Notes: generated by a model not told the origin, from the sequence alone. DNA of 64,000 nucleotides from Pseudomonadales bacterium (GCA_019090615.1 JAHRVQ010000086.1:52891-116890), one strand, 5' to 3'. Shown: positions 9,901 to 21,180, counted from the first letter of the stretch. Numbers and translations are program-made.

Positions 9901-10821
9901 CAATTCATTGCTGGCGTTTCGATAATCATTCTGTAGTTTTAGACTTTCAACTTTGCTATAGCGCGCATTAATAGTTGTCTCGTGATAGGGCCCAAGGGAT
10001 GCTACATAACCCTCAATGACACCTGCTGCAACTAATGATGCTTCTTCCTGAAGACCTAAGGCTGAATATAACTCAGCAATATATTCAGTAATTTGCAGGC
10101 TAGCAGGATGCTCAGGACCCAATTGTTGCTCGGCCCCTGCCAGCGCAATAGAATAATATTGCTCAGCCTGATCCGCCACGCCGAGCTGACGATAAATAAA
10201 ACCCAAATCTCTGTTGGCTGAAATGGTGAACCAATGTTGATCACCAAAGCTCTCGGTGGCCACAAAAAGCGCGCCTTCCTGGGCCGCCAAAGCGCCTTCC
10301 GCATCCCCTGCTACAAGCGCAGCTTGTGCTTCAGCGGACATTTCTTGCAGCGCTAGAGCCAGATCTTCCTGATCACTTGAGTATTCAAGGGCCTTTGTTA
10401 GCTGCGCGGCAACCCAGGCTGGTTGGCGACGGAATATTGTTGTTATTTCAGCATTATTCTGCACCACCAGGCTCTTATTACCACTAACGACGGCAACATC
10501 TACACTGCGTACCCACATTTCAACGGCCAGATCAGTCAATCCCAGTTCAAGCGCCAGACTGGTCACCCGGTCAAGCGTCACTGTATCAGTTGAATCAAGT
10601 TCATAGATCACCAGATACTTATCCAACGCACCTTCGAGATCCCCGTTAAGTAACGCATTTTCTGCGCCTAACTTTAATTCATCTAGCTGTTCAGAAACTT
10701 GATCAACAGCCTCTGCCGCCATAAGTCCAACTGGTAGAACACCCAGTAGGACGACAGCCATTAAAAACAAAAAGCGATTCGTCATATCCTTGAAAACCCT
10801 TAAGTCAGTGGTTGCAGACAT
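6925..10821 (-). CDS. exported TPR-CHAT caspase-like protease
   Basis: Large (1298 aa) protein with an N-terminal hydrophobic export signal (FLFLMAVVLLGVLPVGLMAAEA), a long array of about 42-residue TPR-like repeats (roughly residues 180-750, with repeated ALxxxEKxLGExHPxT motifs), a coiled linker, and a C-terminal CHAT domain. The CHAT catalytic dyad is intact: His1119 in LHIATHGFF and Cys1201 in ILSACETGLGE. CHAT proteases are caspase/separase relatives. The ATG at 10821 has AGGATAGG upstream; the ATG at 10785 would give a more conventional signal peptide and is the main alternative. The next gene (TIGR03032) starts 6 bp after the stop. There are no Cas genes nearby, so this is not the CRISPR-associated TPR-CHAT type. 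Substrate and activation signal are unknown. Confidence 0.93.
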   Translation of the reverse strand: MSATTDLRVFKDMTNRFLFLMAVVLLGVLPVGLMAAEAVDQVSEQLDELKLGAENALLNGDLEGALDKYLVIYELDSTDTVTLDRVTSLALELGLTDLAVEMWVRSVDVAVVSGNKSLVVQNNAEITTIFRRQPAWVAAQLTKALEYSSDQEDLALALQEMSAEAQAALVAGDAEGALAAQEGALFVATESFGDQHWFTISANRDLGFIYRQLGVADQAEQYYSIALAGAEQQLGPEHPASLQITEYIAELYSALGLQEEASLVAAGVIEGYVASLGPYHETTINARYSKVESLKLQNDYRNASNELAVLCDTLTGGYGAYHPETIYCLKSSADLQLTLGQLADAETTYNTVIERKNLALTDVDASVLGVLSQLAEIYRLSGRYQESTDLLSSVVHTALQMGEIEASYAAKSYLGRVLNNLGEYEKAQLVMQETLQYGLLHWLATPGNIYNLLLELGAVYQAQGKFLEAEASFAEALEGLVEVYGENHPSALVASNNLGTLYEKSGFYDKAEPLIKKTLTMMEQTLGEDHPNTLNTRNNLGLIHESQGNFREAEPLYLKSLAKMITVRGETSSDTIAVKNNLAYLYMLMQDYERSAKLFTEVQQQWLTLFGEKHQNSLKATNNLGRVYQKLGRLVEAEQLIVTALNLRQSVLGEAHIDAIRSMIDLGGIYIEQGRLDEAEALLKSALSLAEKQLGELHPYTFEALNALAQAQENKNQLQAAVELREVGFIRRSRFLDTMLWTTGDNAREGYIRLHRGEFNSYLSLLARIGDAASAKRLVNASLQRKGLLLKVTSEIQQIATMTRDPELRSLAVALETARKDLAAKTLSGPTAETQGRHTEVLYELEQTVNELQGELGRASVRFRTSIARINADSLQAVIPEGTALVDFMTFESAGDNKLLAAVVTKHNGNVSYEFIQYTDREAIDEIVVEYRTIIQDDEADEDDLLDTGIAAYEEVWGPLSDLLEGIEHVYLIPDGILNILPFNALIDADEQYLIQTTDLQILTSGRDLLPSEYRLAEGEYLILAGPDYDSTGVVSQAEMEVAKGKRSAALQLGIRGAGGGLRGLSFLPLPGAAQEGRIIVDAVSRQDTTSTDYFGAEAQEQVLGAMTTPPEILHIATHGFFLKADDTLRKRILKAQRSAEIHVPPPGDNPLLRAGLAFAGINTNAQFLGDIETSNDGVLTALEVLDLNLSGTRLVILSACETGLGEIHEGEGVYGLRRSFQEAGVAEVISSLWEVSDAGTQALMTDFYQQLLAGTPAREALRQVQLELIDSPEWGYPYIWSAFMIVGSYESAGFNVQ

Positions 10822-11043
10822 TACCTATCCTAGTCCAGGTATACGTTTAATTATGCACCTATATTGGCATGAATGTGAGGAATAATAATCTTACCCTTAG
10901 TAATCCATCACCATACGTCGGTTCATAATTATCAGTCTCTTATACGTCTCTCTCACCCAAACGGGACTAACCGCAAGCCAAACACTAGAAGATCAGCAAC
11001 GCCAATGATACATTGCGCGCTCATCCTTTATTAAAACGCGCTC

Positions 11044-12534
11044 ATGTCAAATCCTGTAGTAGATATAATCGTTGTGGGGGCAGGTAACGCCGCCCTTTGT
11101 GCAGCATTGTCAGCCAAAGAACAAGGTGCCTCTGTACTGGTGATCGAACGCGCTCCAGAAACAGAAAAGGGCGGCAATTCTCGATTTACCGCCGGGGCCA
11201 TGCGAGTCGTTTATGAATCTGATGCTGACCTTCAGCAATTAATGCCTGAGTTAAGCGAGCAGGAATTAGCCAACACGGACTTCGGCGCCTATTCAAAAAA
11301 CCAGTTTTACGATGATATGGGCCGCATGACCCAGTACCGATCAGACCCGGACCTCACTGAAATATTAATTGAAAATAGTTTCCCAACTTTAAAATGGATG
11401 CGTGCCAAAGGCATTCGTTTTATGCCCATGTATGGTCGCCAGGCTTTTAAGATCGATGGTAAATTTAAATTTTGGGGCGGTTTGACAGTTGAAGCATGGG
11501 GCGGCGGTGAGGGCCTTGTCAGTCAATTACATGAAGCTGCAAAGAAAAATGATATTAACATTGAATATGAATCCAGGGCGCTGGAACTTATTCGCTCTGA
11601 TGAAGGTATTACAGGCCTACGAATTAGGCAAAGAGGCAAAACCAAAACCATTAACTGTCGTGCTGTGATCCTTGCCTGTGGTGGTTTTGAAGCCAATAGC
11701 GAATGGCGGACTCGCTATCTCGGTCCTGGCTGGGAGCTCGCCAAGGTCCGCGGCAGCCGATTTAATACTGGCGACGGACTAAAGATGGCAATAGATAGTG
11801 GCGCTGCGACGGTTGGTAACTGGTCTGGTTGTCATGCAGTTGGCTGGGACCGTAATGCACCGGAATTTGGCGACCTGACAGTCGGTGATGGTTTCCAGAA
11901 ACATTCCTATCCGCTGGGAATCATGGTAAATGCCGATGGAGAAAGATTTGTTGATGAAGGTGCAGATTTCCGAAATTATACTTACGCCAAATATGGCAGA
12001 GAAATTTTGCAGCAACCACAACAATTTGCCTGGCAAGTTTTCGATGCTAAAGTTACAGACCTGCTGCGCGATGAATATCGCATCAAACAAGCCACCAAAG
12101 TCGAAGCCAATAGCCTGGAAGAACTTGCAGCTAAGCTTGAGGGAGTATCAAGTCAGGCATTCCTTAATACGGTTAATGACTTTAACCAGGCGGTTAATAC
12201 TAACGTAGCATTCGACCCGACCGTCAAAGATGCGCGCAGCACTCACGGTCTGTCAATAAATAAATCCAACTGGGCTAATCCCTTAGATCAAGCCCCCTAT
12301 TGCGCTTATCAAATCACCTGCGGCATCACATTTACCTTTGGCGGACTTAAAATCAATAAACAGGCGCAGGTTATCGATGATGATGGCATTGAAATTCCAG
12401 GGCTTTTTGCGGCTGGAGAAATGGTGGGTGGGTTATTTTATTTTAATTATCCCGGTGGCACAGGTCTTACTTCTGGTTCGGTATTCGGTAAAATAGCTGG
12501 CGCAAGCGCCGCGCAGCAATGCTGTGACAATTAA
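11044..12534 (+). CDS. FAD-dependent dehydrogenase, TcuA / fumarate-reductase flavoprotein type
   Basis: Flavoprotein of the fumarate reductase/succinate dehydrogenase family, closest in look to FAD-dependent tricarballylate dehydrogenase (TcuA/CobZ). The N-terminus carries the FAD-binding Rossmann motif VVGAGNAALCAALSAKEQGASVLVIER, followed by KGGNSRFTAGAMR, where TcuA-like proteins bind the flavin. The C-terminus has the second FAD motif GLFAAGEMVGGLFYFNYPGGTGLTSG. Length (496) fits the family. The TcuB electron-transfer partner is not adjacent, which weakens a strict TcuA assignment; a KstD-like or other 2-enoate reductase/dehydrogenase role is also possible. An acyltransferase-like gene follows after 20 bp, so the two form an operon. 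No clear Shine-Dalgarno sequence precedes the ATG. Confidence 0.85.
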   Translation: MSNPVVDIIVVGAGNAALCAALSAKEQGASVLVIERAPETEKGGNSRFTAGAMRVVYESDADLQQLMPELSEQELANTDFGAYSKNQFYDDMGRMTQYRSDPDLTEILIENSFPTLKWMRAKGIRFMPMYGRQAFKIDGKFKFWGGLTVEAWGGGEGLVSQLHEAAKKNDINIEYESRALELIRSDEGITGLRIRQRGKTKTINCRAVILACGGFEANSEWRTRYLGPGWELAKVRGSRFNTGDGLKMAIDSGAATVGNWSGCHAVGWDRNAPEFGDLTVGDGFQKHSYPLGIMVNADGERFVDEGADFRNYTYAKYGREILQQPQQFAWQVFDAKVTDLLRDEYRIKQATKVEANSLEELAAKLEGVSSQAFLNTVNDFNQAVNTNVAFDPTVKDARSTHGLSINKSNWANPLDQAPYCAYQITCGITFTFGGLKINKQAQVIDDDGIEIPGLFAAGEMVGGLFYFNYPGGTGLTSGSVFGKIAGASAAQQCCDN

Positions 12535-12554
12535 CTCACAACAGAAGTAATACG

Positions 12555-13160
12555 ATGCATACAACTCAACAGGCGCCTCGCTGCAATACATTGGCCCATT
12601 GGCTAGGTAAAACGATTATCAAACTGACGGGCTGGCGAGTCGGCGGAGAATTGCCCGACAATAAAAGTATGATTATTCTCGCCGCGCCTCATACCAGCAA
12701 CTGGGACCTGTTTTTTCTCCTTGGCGCTGCCTATTCTTTTCGCCTGTCCATTAAGTTCCTGATCAAAGACAATCTATTCGTTCCTGTTGTTGGCTCAGTG
12801 TTATCTTTTTTAGGCGGCATCCCTGTTAATCGATCAAAAAATGTCAATCTGGTGGACACCCTGGCAAATAGATTCACCACGGCAGAATCAGGCCTGGCAC
12901 TGGTCATACCCCCTGCGGGCACTCGCAGCTATACCGAATATTGGAAATCGGGTTTTTACCATATTGCACAGGCAGCCCAGATACCCATAGTTTGTGGTTA
13001 CCTGGATTACGCACAAAAAGAAGCCGGTTTAGGGCCAGTGTTTTATCTCAGTGGCGATCTAGAAAAAGATATGGATAAAATTCGAGGTTTTTATGCTGAC
13101 AAGAAAGGCAAGTACCCAGAGAAGTCGAGCCGTATTTTACTCAAAGAAGAACAGCTTTAG
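12555..13160 (+). CDS. lysophospholipid acyltransferase-like protein (PlsC family)
   Basis: Short (201 aa) member of the glycerol-phosphate acyltransferase superfamily. The HX4D catalytic motif is present as HTSNWD (AAPHTSNWDLFFL), block II/III as LSFLGGIPVNRS, and the later block as PPAGTRSYTEYWKSGFYHIAQAAQIPIVC, where the usual PEGTRS is altered to PAGTRS. No transmembrane N-terminus is seen, so it is likely a peripheral inner-membrane enzyme. It resembles the compact COG0204 proteins that acylate phospholipids or other acceptors. It sits 20 bp after the TcuA-like gene. The acceptor substrate cannot be deduced. Confidence 0.85.
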   Translation: MHTTQQAPRCNTLAHWLGKTIIKLTGWRVGGELPDNKSMIILAAPHTSNWDLFFLLGAAYSFRLSIKFLIKDNLFVPVVGSVLSFLGGIPVNRSKNVNLVDTLANRFTTAESGLALVIPPAGTRSYTEYWKSGFYHIAQAAQIPIVCGYLDYAQKEAGLGPVFYLSGDLEKDMDKIRGFYADKKGKYPEKSSRILLKEEQL

Positions 13161-13180
13161 TTGCTTGCAAGCAAAACGCT

Positions 13181-13238
13181 AGATCAAGGTCTGCTTTATA
13201 AAGATCAAGATCCGTTTTATAAAGATCAAGATCCACTA
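13181..13238. repeat. 21-bp tandem repeat after the acyltransferase gene
   Basis: Three units with a 21-bp period starting at 13181, 13202 and 13223. Each begins AGATCAAG; the first two end TTTATAA and the third has diverged at its end. It lies just beyond the stop of the acyltransferase gene and next to the 3' end of the convergent kinase-like gene. The frame through the repeat stays open by chance and creates a spurious small ORF. Confidence 0.85.
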
Positions 13239-13245
13239 CATTTAA

Positions 13246-13854
13246 CTAAGGCAGGTATAAAAGAAATGCTGCGCCGCCTAGTACACTTGAGGTTTTTAAC
13301 TCAAGGTCTCCATAAACTTCACCGTTGCGGTGAGATTCCGCAACTTGCCTGGCAAAAAAATTCCCCAGCCCAGTACCTTTGCTATTAGTATTTTCTACTC
13401 TGATGCCTGCGCCATCATCCTCAACACTAATGACGACACCTTTTTCTTTAGCCATCGCAGTTAGTAAAATTTGTTTATCCGCATAAGTAACAGCATTATG
13501 AATCGCATCGGATACCACAGCTTTGACTAGATTCTCGTCAATAAAACCCACCAAATCGGTATCGCAATCAATTTTTGTTGTAAACGTATCTGGAATATAG
13601 TCCGCACAAGTCGCCAGCAATTCAGCAAGATGGACTTCCTGAGTTGAAACAAGTTTATTTTGGTCAAGCTTATAAACACCTAACAGGGCAACTAGTTGTT
13701 GATTAACATCCATCAGGCCACGGCGAATTTCATCCCCTGCCACCTGTGTCTTATGATCCTGCGAAGTAAATACAACATCAACAGAAGATTGAATCAGTTG
13801 CAGCTTGTTCTTCACATTGTGAATTACGCTAGTTAGGTGAGTTGTCAAATCCAT
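13246..13854 (-). CDS. compact histidine-kinase-like ATPase (orphan)
   Basis: A 202-residue protein made almost only of a histidine-kinase core. An H-box-like helix (VIHNVKNKLQLI, residues about 10-21) is followed by a HATPase_c domain with N box (VSDAIHNAVTYAD), G1 box (VEDDGAGIRV) and G2 box (KGTGLGNFFARQVAESH). There is no sensor domain, membrane segment, HAMP or receiver. No response regulator gene is adjacent. It could be a cytoplasmic kinase fed by another sensor, or a phosphotransfer or phosphatase-type protein. Start by length and motif position; no clear ribosome binding site. Confidence 0.8.
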   Translation of the reverse strand: MDLTTHLTSVIHNVKNKLQLIQSSVDVVFTSQDHKTQVAGDEIRRGLMDVNQQLVALLGVYKLDQNKLVSTQEVHLAELLATCADYIPDTFTTKIDCDTDLVGFIDENLVKAVVSDAIHNAVTYADKQILLTAMAKEKGVVISVEDDGAGIRVENTNSKGTGLGNFFARQVAESHRNGEVYGDLELKTSSVLGGAAFLLYLP

Positions 13855-14089
13855 GCATCAATTATAGTCGCTAAACAAAAACGCGCAGGCTTTTTGAAGG
13901 ATTGAGTTAAGCACATACTTTTACTGGACAAATAACATTCAACCCCAGATGGGGGATAGAGGTTCAAGTGCCTATGGCACCTTCACCCTACAAAACTTAT
14001 TGACCCAAATTTAATTACCAAAGCGCTTCGCAACCTCAGTAAAAAGGGCCATAATGCCGACAAATATTTAGCCTAGGCAGTACATTATA

Positions 14090-14485
14090 ATGCAGTGTCC
14101 CAAATGTCTCGCATCCATGGAAGAACACACTTTGAGCACCTTGGAAGGAAATGTCACCATAGACAAGTGCACGAGTTGTCGAGGTTTATGGTTTGATATA
14201 GGCGAAGCAGAAGCACTCAAAGGCAAATGGATGTCTGATCATATTGACGATGGAGACCCAAGTGTTGGCAAGCAGCAAAACAAAATACGCGACATAAAAT
14301 GCCCACGTTGTAATAAACAAATGAACAAGCTTACCGATCCAGTACAGACGCATATAGAATATGAAGGCTGCGAAGAACACGGTATGTATATGGATGCTGG
14401 TGAATTTACAGACTACAAACATGAAACGTTAATGGATGTATTCCGAGACTTTATCTTTTTCCTGAAAAAGCGCAAAAAGAAATAA
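14090..14485 (+). CDS. zf-TFIIB zinc-ribbon protein
   Basis: Small (131 aa) protein of the COG3809/zf-TFIIB family. It has a first zinc ribbon CPKC...CTSCRGLWFDIGEAEAL and a second CPRC...CEEHGMYMDAGEF, in which one cysteine pair is replaced by a CxxH-type arrangement. The C-terminus is strongly basic (FFLKKRKKK), suggesting nucleic-acid or membrane-surface contact. The biochemical role of the family is unknown. The stop codon is part of a 12-bp tandem repeat, so two further in-frame TAA codons follow. Confidence 0.88.
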   Translation: MQCPKCLASMEEHTLSTLEGNVTIDKCTSCRGLWFDIGEAEALKGKWMSDHIDDGDPSVGKQQNKIRDIKCPRCNKQMNKLTDPVQTHIEYEGCEEHGMYMDAGEFTDYKHETLMDVFRDFIFFLKKRKKK

Positions 14486-14515
14486 ACAATGAAATAAACA
14501 ATGAAATAAACAATA
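14480..14515. repeat. 12-bp tandem repeat spanning the stop codon of the zinc-ribbon gene
   Basis: AAATAAACAATG occurs at 14480-14491 and 14492-14503, with a third copy differing in the last base at 14504-14515. Because the period is 12, the gene's TAA at 14483 is repeated in frame at 14495 and 14507, giving triple in-frame stops. Confidence 0.9.
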
Positions 14516-14595
14516 AGGGTTAACAAGGAAGCTGAAAACAGGAACAGCAGCTAACTGAATCAATTTTCTTATTTCCAGAATGCCTCTGGGCAAGG

Positions 14596-14625
14596 CCCAT
14601 TTATGCCAATATTGCTATAAATGGG
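14596..14625. terminator. interrupted palindrome between convergent genes
   Basis: CCCATTTAT (14596-14604) pairs with ATAAATGGG (14617-14625), and the centre holds CAATATTG, itself a palindrome, so 26 of 30 positions are symmetric. It lies between the convergent zinc-ribbon gene and the SDR gene, which favours a bidirectional transcription end. There is no T-run, so an operator or other protein-binding site is equally possible. Confidence 0.4.
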
Positions 14626-14662
14626 GTAGCTCATGTACTCTTTAGTGCCGCGGCTAGACTAC

Positions 14663-15415
14663 CTAATGCGCGCCACCATCAACCGGCAAAACAGCGCCCG
14701 TGGTATAACTTGCAGCATCACTGGCAAGATATAAAGCTGCACCAACAATTTCGTCTGGCTCGCCGCCCCTTTGCATTGGAATATTAGCTTCAGCATCCTG
14801 TTGAAACTCCTCAAGATCCCAGGCTTTGGATATATCCGTCATAAATGGTCCGGCCATAATACAATTCACCCGCACTTTAGGACCATAGGCCGCGGCAAAA
14901 GATCTGGTCAGCGCATTTAGACCAGCTTTCGCAGCACCATAGGGCTCAGCATCAGGACTTGGCTTTACTGAATTAATACTACTGATATTTATAATTGAAC
15001 CACCCTTCGCTGCATTCATGCGCGCACCGACAAGTGAACCGAGTCTAAATGGACCTTTTAGATTGACCCCGATCACCTTATCAAATAGCGCCTCAGGGAT
15101 CGTATCCAGGCCCTCATATAAGGGCGACATGCCGGCATTGTTAATTAACACATCAACCTTACCAAACCGCTCATAAACAGCCTGCACCATTGCTTCGCAT
15201 TGATCCCAGTCGGCAACATGTGCTGCATACGGAAATGCAGCAACGCCCAGCGCAGCGACTTCTTTTGCCGTTTGTTCACAACTATCCATTTTTCGACTAA
15301 CAATAGCTATATCTGCTCCTTGCGCTGCAAAACCCAGCGCCATCGCGCGCCCCAACCCTCGGCTACCACCCGTTATGAGTACAACTTTACCTTGCATATC
15401 AAATATTTTATCCAT
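14663..15415 (-). CDS. short-chain dehydrogenase/reductase (SDR)
   Basis: Classical SDR of 250 residues. It shows the NAD(P) motif TGGSRGLG (residues about 14-21), the NNAG motif, the catalytic Ser in INISSINS, and YGAAK as the YxxxK pair, ending in the usual TGAVLPVDGGAH. The order and spacing match the FabG/glucose-1-dehydrogenase-like group. AGGGAG lies upstream of the ATG. It is divergent from ppc and not in an operon with a recognisable pathway, so the substrate is unknown. Confidence 0.9.
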   Translation of the reverse strand: MDKIFDMQGKVVLITGGSRGLGRAMALGFAAQGADIAIVSRKMDSCEQTAKEVAALGVAAFPYAAHVADWDQCEAMVQAVYERFGKVDVLINNAGMSPLYEGLDTIPEALFDKVIGVNLKGPFRLGSLVGARMNAAKGGSIINISSINSVKPSPDAEPYGAAKAGLNALTRSFAAAYGPKVRVNCIMAGPFMTDISKAWDLEEFQQDAEANIPMQRGGEPDEIVGAALYLASDAASYTTGAVLPVDGGAH

Positions 15416-15686
15416 TATTCACTCCCTAATAACCAAAACTCAAATCAACGTTATACTAAATACATAATGTACCCTACTATTCGAGTCTGGGTCTAACTAT
15501 CAACCCTATGATATTTTATACCCGACATGTTTTATCTGCTGGGTAGCCGCTTCAATACTGGCGCATGAACAATTGCAACGAGCCGGCAACAATAAATAAC
15601 AAGAGCAATTTACAACAGCAATCAGATAATCAAGCGGCAGCAACAACAAAGTAGGCCCAACCAAGGACAGCCAAAGGAGCATTCCA

Positions 15687-18463
<2,777 letters not shown>

Positions 18464-18467
<4 letters not shown>

Positions 18468-19648
18468 GTGCAATTGGCTACGATTGCATCAGAGGCTAAC
18501 ATGGCCTTTTGTTTCGCTTGTTGAATATCCTCCCCTAACGACATCGCCACACCCATACGGCGTTTACCTTCGACTTCTGGCTTACCGAACAACCTAATTT
18601 GCGTATCAGGTGCTGCCAATGCCTCCTCCAGACCGTGAAAGGTAATCGCATTTGAGGTACCTTCAACCAGAATAACACTGGATGCCGCTGGCCCAAATTG
18701 TCGTATTACAGGAATCGGCAGTCCCAAAATTGCTCTAACATGTAAGGCAAATTCAGAAAGATCCTGGGAAACCATGGTTACCATACCAGTATCATGGGGT
18801 CGCGGTGAAACTTCACTAAAAATAACTTCATCGCCGACAACAAATAATTCAACACCAAACAACCCATACCCACCCAGCGCATCAGTAATACTCAGCGCCA
18901 TAGTTTGGGCATTCTCCAAAGCCTTAGCCGTCATAGGCTGAGGCTGCCAGGATTCACGATAATCACCATCCTCCTGACGATGACCTATGGGGGCACAATA
19001 GGCAGTACCAGAACGATGCCGAATGGTAAGTAAGGTAATTTCATAATCAAAATCTACAAACCCCTCAACAATGACACCACCAGCACCGCTTCGACCACCG
19101 GATTGCGCATACGCCCAGGCAGGCGCAATGTCTTCCTCAACCCTGATGAGACTTTGGCCTTTACCTGATGAAGACATGATCGGTTTAACAATGCACGGGA
19201 GGCCAATTTTTTCAATGGCTGCATTAAAACCTGTTTCGTTATCAGCAAATTCAAAGGCAGAGGTTTTCAGGCCAAGCTGTTCCGCTGCCAGGCGCCGAAT
19301 CCCTTCCCTGTTCATGGTTAACTGGGTCGCCCTGGCACTGGGAACCACGTTATAACCTTCCGCTTCCAGGGCAAGCAAGGTCTCGGTACTAATGGCTTCG
19401 ATCTCTGGAATAATATAATCAGGCTGTTCTTTTTCTATAACTTCACGTAACGCTGCACCATCCAACATCGACAACACATAAGACCTATGGGCTACCTGCA
19501 TCGCTGGCGCGTTTGCATAACGATCAACCGCTATTACCTCAACACCATAGCGCTGCAGTTCAATCACCACTTCCTTGCCCAATTCACCACTGCCGCAGAT
19601 CAAGGCTCGCGTCGCAACTTTAGATAGAGGGGTACCGATAGTTAGCAT
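18464..19648 (-). CDS. purT: formate-dependent phosphoribosylglycinamide formyltransferase
   Basis: ATP-grasp enzyme of purine biosynthesis that converts GAR, formate and ATP to formyl-GAR. The N-terminal domain begins with [41 protein letters not shown], distinctive for PurT. The ATP-grasp core includes [29 protein letters not shown] and [14 protein letters not shown]. Length 394 matches E. coli PurT. AGGA lies 8 bp before the ATG. The stop overlaps the end of the convergent ppc gene by 4 bp, so the two transcripts must run into one another. Confidence 0.97.
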
Positions 19649-19874
19649 AAGGTTTTCCTATAACGCACTTTGATAAAAACGGTAATTATCATTGAATCAC
19701 CCGAAAAACGCCATCACCCGATAGCAACACTCTGACTCGGCCAACCTTTACAACAAACAAGCATTTCTAGCATAATGCTAAAAACACCTATGAATGCATC
19801 GGTCAAATGTAAGGCCTACTCCTCCGAAATCTAAAATAAGCCAGAACATTATTCTGTAACTAAAGGAAATTAAT

Positions 19875-21038
19875 ATGCTAATCGAACTTTCCGCTGACCA
19901 ACAAGCCTGGGTCACCCTCGCCCGCGACCTGGCGACGGAGGTGTTAGCACCTCGGGCCGCCGAGGTAGATAAAACTACCCAGTATCCACGAGAGTCTATG
20001 GATGCACTGGCAGCAGCGGGTTTTTATGGATTAAGAGCCCTTAAAAAACACGGTGGTGCAGAAGCGGACCTGTTAACTACAGTACTCGTTGTAGAAGAGC
20101 TGGCAAAAAAATGTCCCTCTACAGCAATGTGCTTCAAAATGCATATTGAAGCCGCTGAGATGGTTTGCCGTATCGCCAATCCTGATCAAGTAGAACGTTT
20201 TGTCAAACCTATCACCGAAGGCAAGGCATTATTTACCGTCGCAGGTGGCGAGACCAGCGGACAAACGGGCAAAGACTGGCAGCCGAGCGGTGCATTCACT
20301 GCCATTAAGGCGGATGCACAGGGCTACCAGCTGGACCATATCCGTAAGTCATATGTCACCTCAGCAGCCGAAGCGAGTCATTTTTTCTTTATGTGCAAAG
20401 TCGGTGAAGATGCACCCAGAGGCGCCACCACAGCCATGATTATTGAGCGCGACAAAATCGAATGGCAAGCTGATGGTGAATGGAATGGGCTTGGAATGCG
20501 CGGTAATGGCAGTACACCCGTGCAATTTACCGGCCACGTACCCAATGCCAATCGATTGGGCGATGAACATGAAGGCGGTAAAAATATGGGGCTTATCATG
20601 ATGCCTGTAGTGGCGCTCACTTATGCAGCGGCCTATTTGGGCATTGGTGCCGGTGCCTATGAAATCGCTTGCGAAGAAGCGACTCGACAATACCCCAGTG
20701 GCGCCAGAAGAATCGACAACCCTATCAATAAACGCCGGATGGCAGAGCTCGGCGCACGTCTCGAAGCAGCAAGATCACTGCTGCATTTAGCAGCCAAAGC
20801 GGGCGATGCGGGCCAGGTAACAAAACCAATCCCTTATATCCAGGCCAAAGTTATGGCGTCTGAGGCCGCTGTTGCGGTAACTACTGAGCTAATGACCATG
20901 TTTGGCGGTACAGCATTTGCCGGCCGTCTACCCTTCGAACGTTTTTTCAGGGATGCACGTGCTGGTATGGTAATGGGACTTGCCAATGATGAGGCTTATC
21001 CAATGTTAGCTGGGATGCAATTCCCAAAGCCACGTTAG
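19875..21038 (+). CDS. acyl-CoA dehydrogenase family protein
   Basis: FAD-dependent acyl-CoA dehydrogenase of 387 residues. It contains an N-terminal helical domain, the flavin-contact segment FTVAGGETSGQTGKDW, a beta domain with GLGMRGNGSTPVQFTGHVP, and the C-terminal four-helix domain with IQAKVMASEAAVAVTTELMTMFGG and PFERFFRDARAGMVMGLANDEAY. The usual Y-E-G-T ending after RDAR is replaced by MGLANDE, so the position of the catalytic base is uncertain and the protein is divergent. AAAGGA precedes the ATG. It stands alone, divergent from purT. Substrate unknown. Confidence 0.88.
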   Translation: MLIELSADQQAWVTLARDLATEVLAPRAAEVDKTTQYPRESMDALAAAGFYGLRALKKHGGAEADLLTTVLVVEELAKKCPSTAMCFKMHIEAAEMVCRIANPDQVERFVKPITEGKALFTVAGGETSGQTGKDWQPSGAFTAIKADAQGYQLDHIRKSYVTSAAEASHFFFMCKVGEDAPRGATTAMIIERDKIEWQADGEWNGLGMRGNGSTPVQFTGHVPNANRLGDEHEGGKNMGLIMMPVVALTYAAAYLGIGAGAYEIACEEATRQYPSGARRIDNPINKRRMAELGARLEAARSLLHLAAKAGDAGQVTKPIPYIQAKVMASEAAVAVTTELMTMFGGTAFAGRLPFERFFRDARAGMVMGLANDEAYPMLAGMQFPKPR

Positions 21039-21055
21039 GCTATTCTCGGTACATT

Positions 21056-21082
21056 AGATTGGGTTTGAGCCAGACCCAATCT
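21056..21082. terminator. hairpin after the acyl-CoA dehydrogenase gene
   Basis: AGATTGGGT (21056-21064) pairs perfectly with ACCCAATCT (21074-21082) around a 9-base loop, 17 bp after the stop. No T-run follows, so it may be a weak or Rho-assisted end. Confidence 0.5.
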
Positions 21083-21153
21083 TAACCTTAACCTAATATA
21101 CTGTTAGCGACATTTAAGCTGGTCCAAAACAGCAACTCGCCCACTTTATTTGG

Positions 21154-21172
21154 CGGCTACTCTGCGTAGCCG
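21154..21172. terminator. hairpin between convergent genes
   Basis: CGGCTAC TCTGC GTAGCCG, a perfect 7-bp GC-rich stem with a 5-base loop. It lies between the acyl-CoA dehydrogenase gene and the convergent cyclic-nucleotide-binding gene and could end either transcript. Confidence 0.45.
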
Positions 21173-21180
21173 TAACAACG

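Noticed and set aside
6925..10821. TPR-CHAT as the protease partner of a type III-E CRISPR effector
   Set aside because: No Cas gene or repeat-spacer array lies in the window, and the protein has an export signal.
11044..12534. Calling the flavoprotein tcuA outright
   Set aside because: The TcuB and TcuC partners are missing and other flavoprotein dehydrogenases share the same motifs.
13161..13388. Small plus-strand frame after the acyltransferase gene
   Set aside because: It is the open frame of a 21-bp tandem repeat running into the antisense of the kinase-like gene, without a ribosome site.
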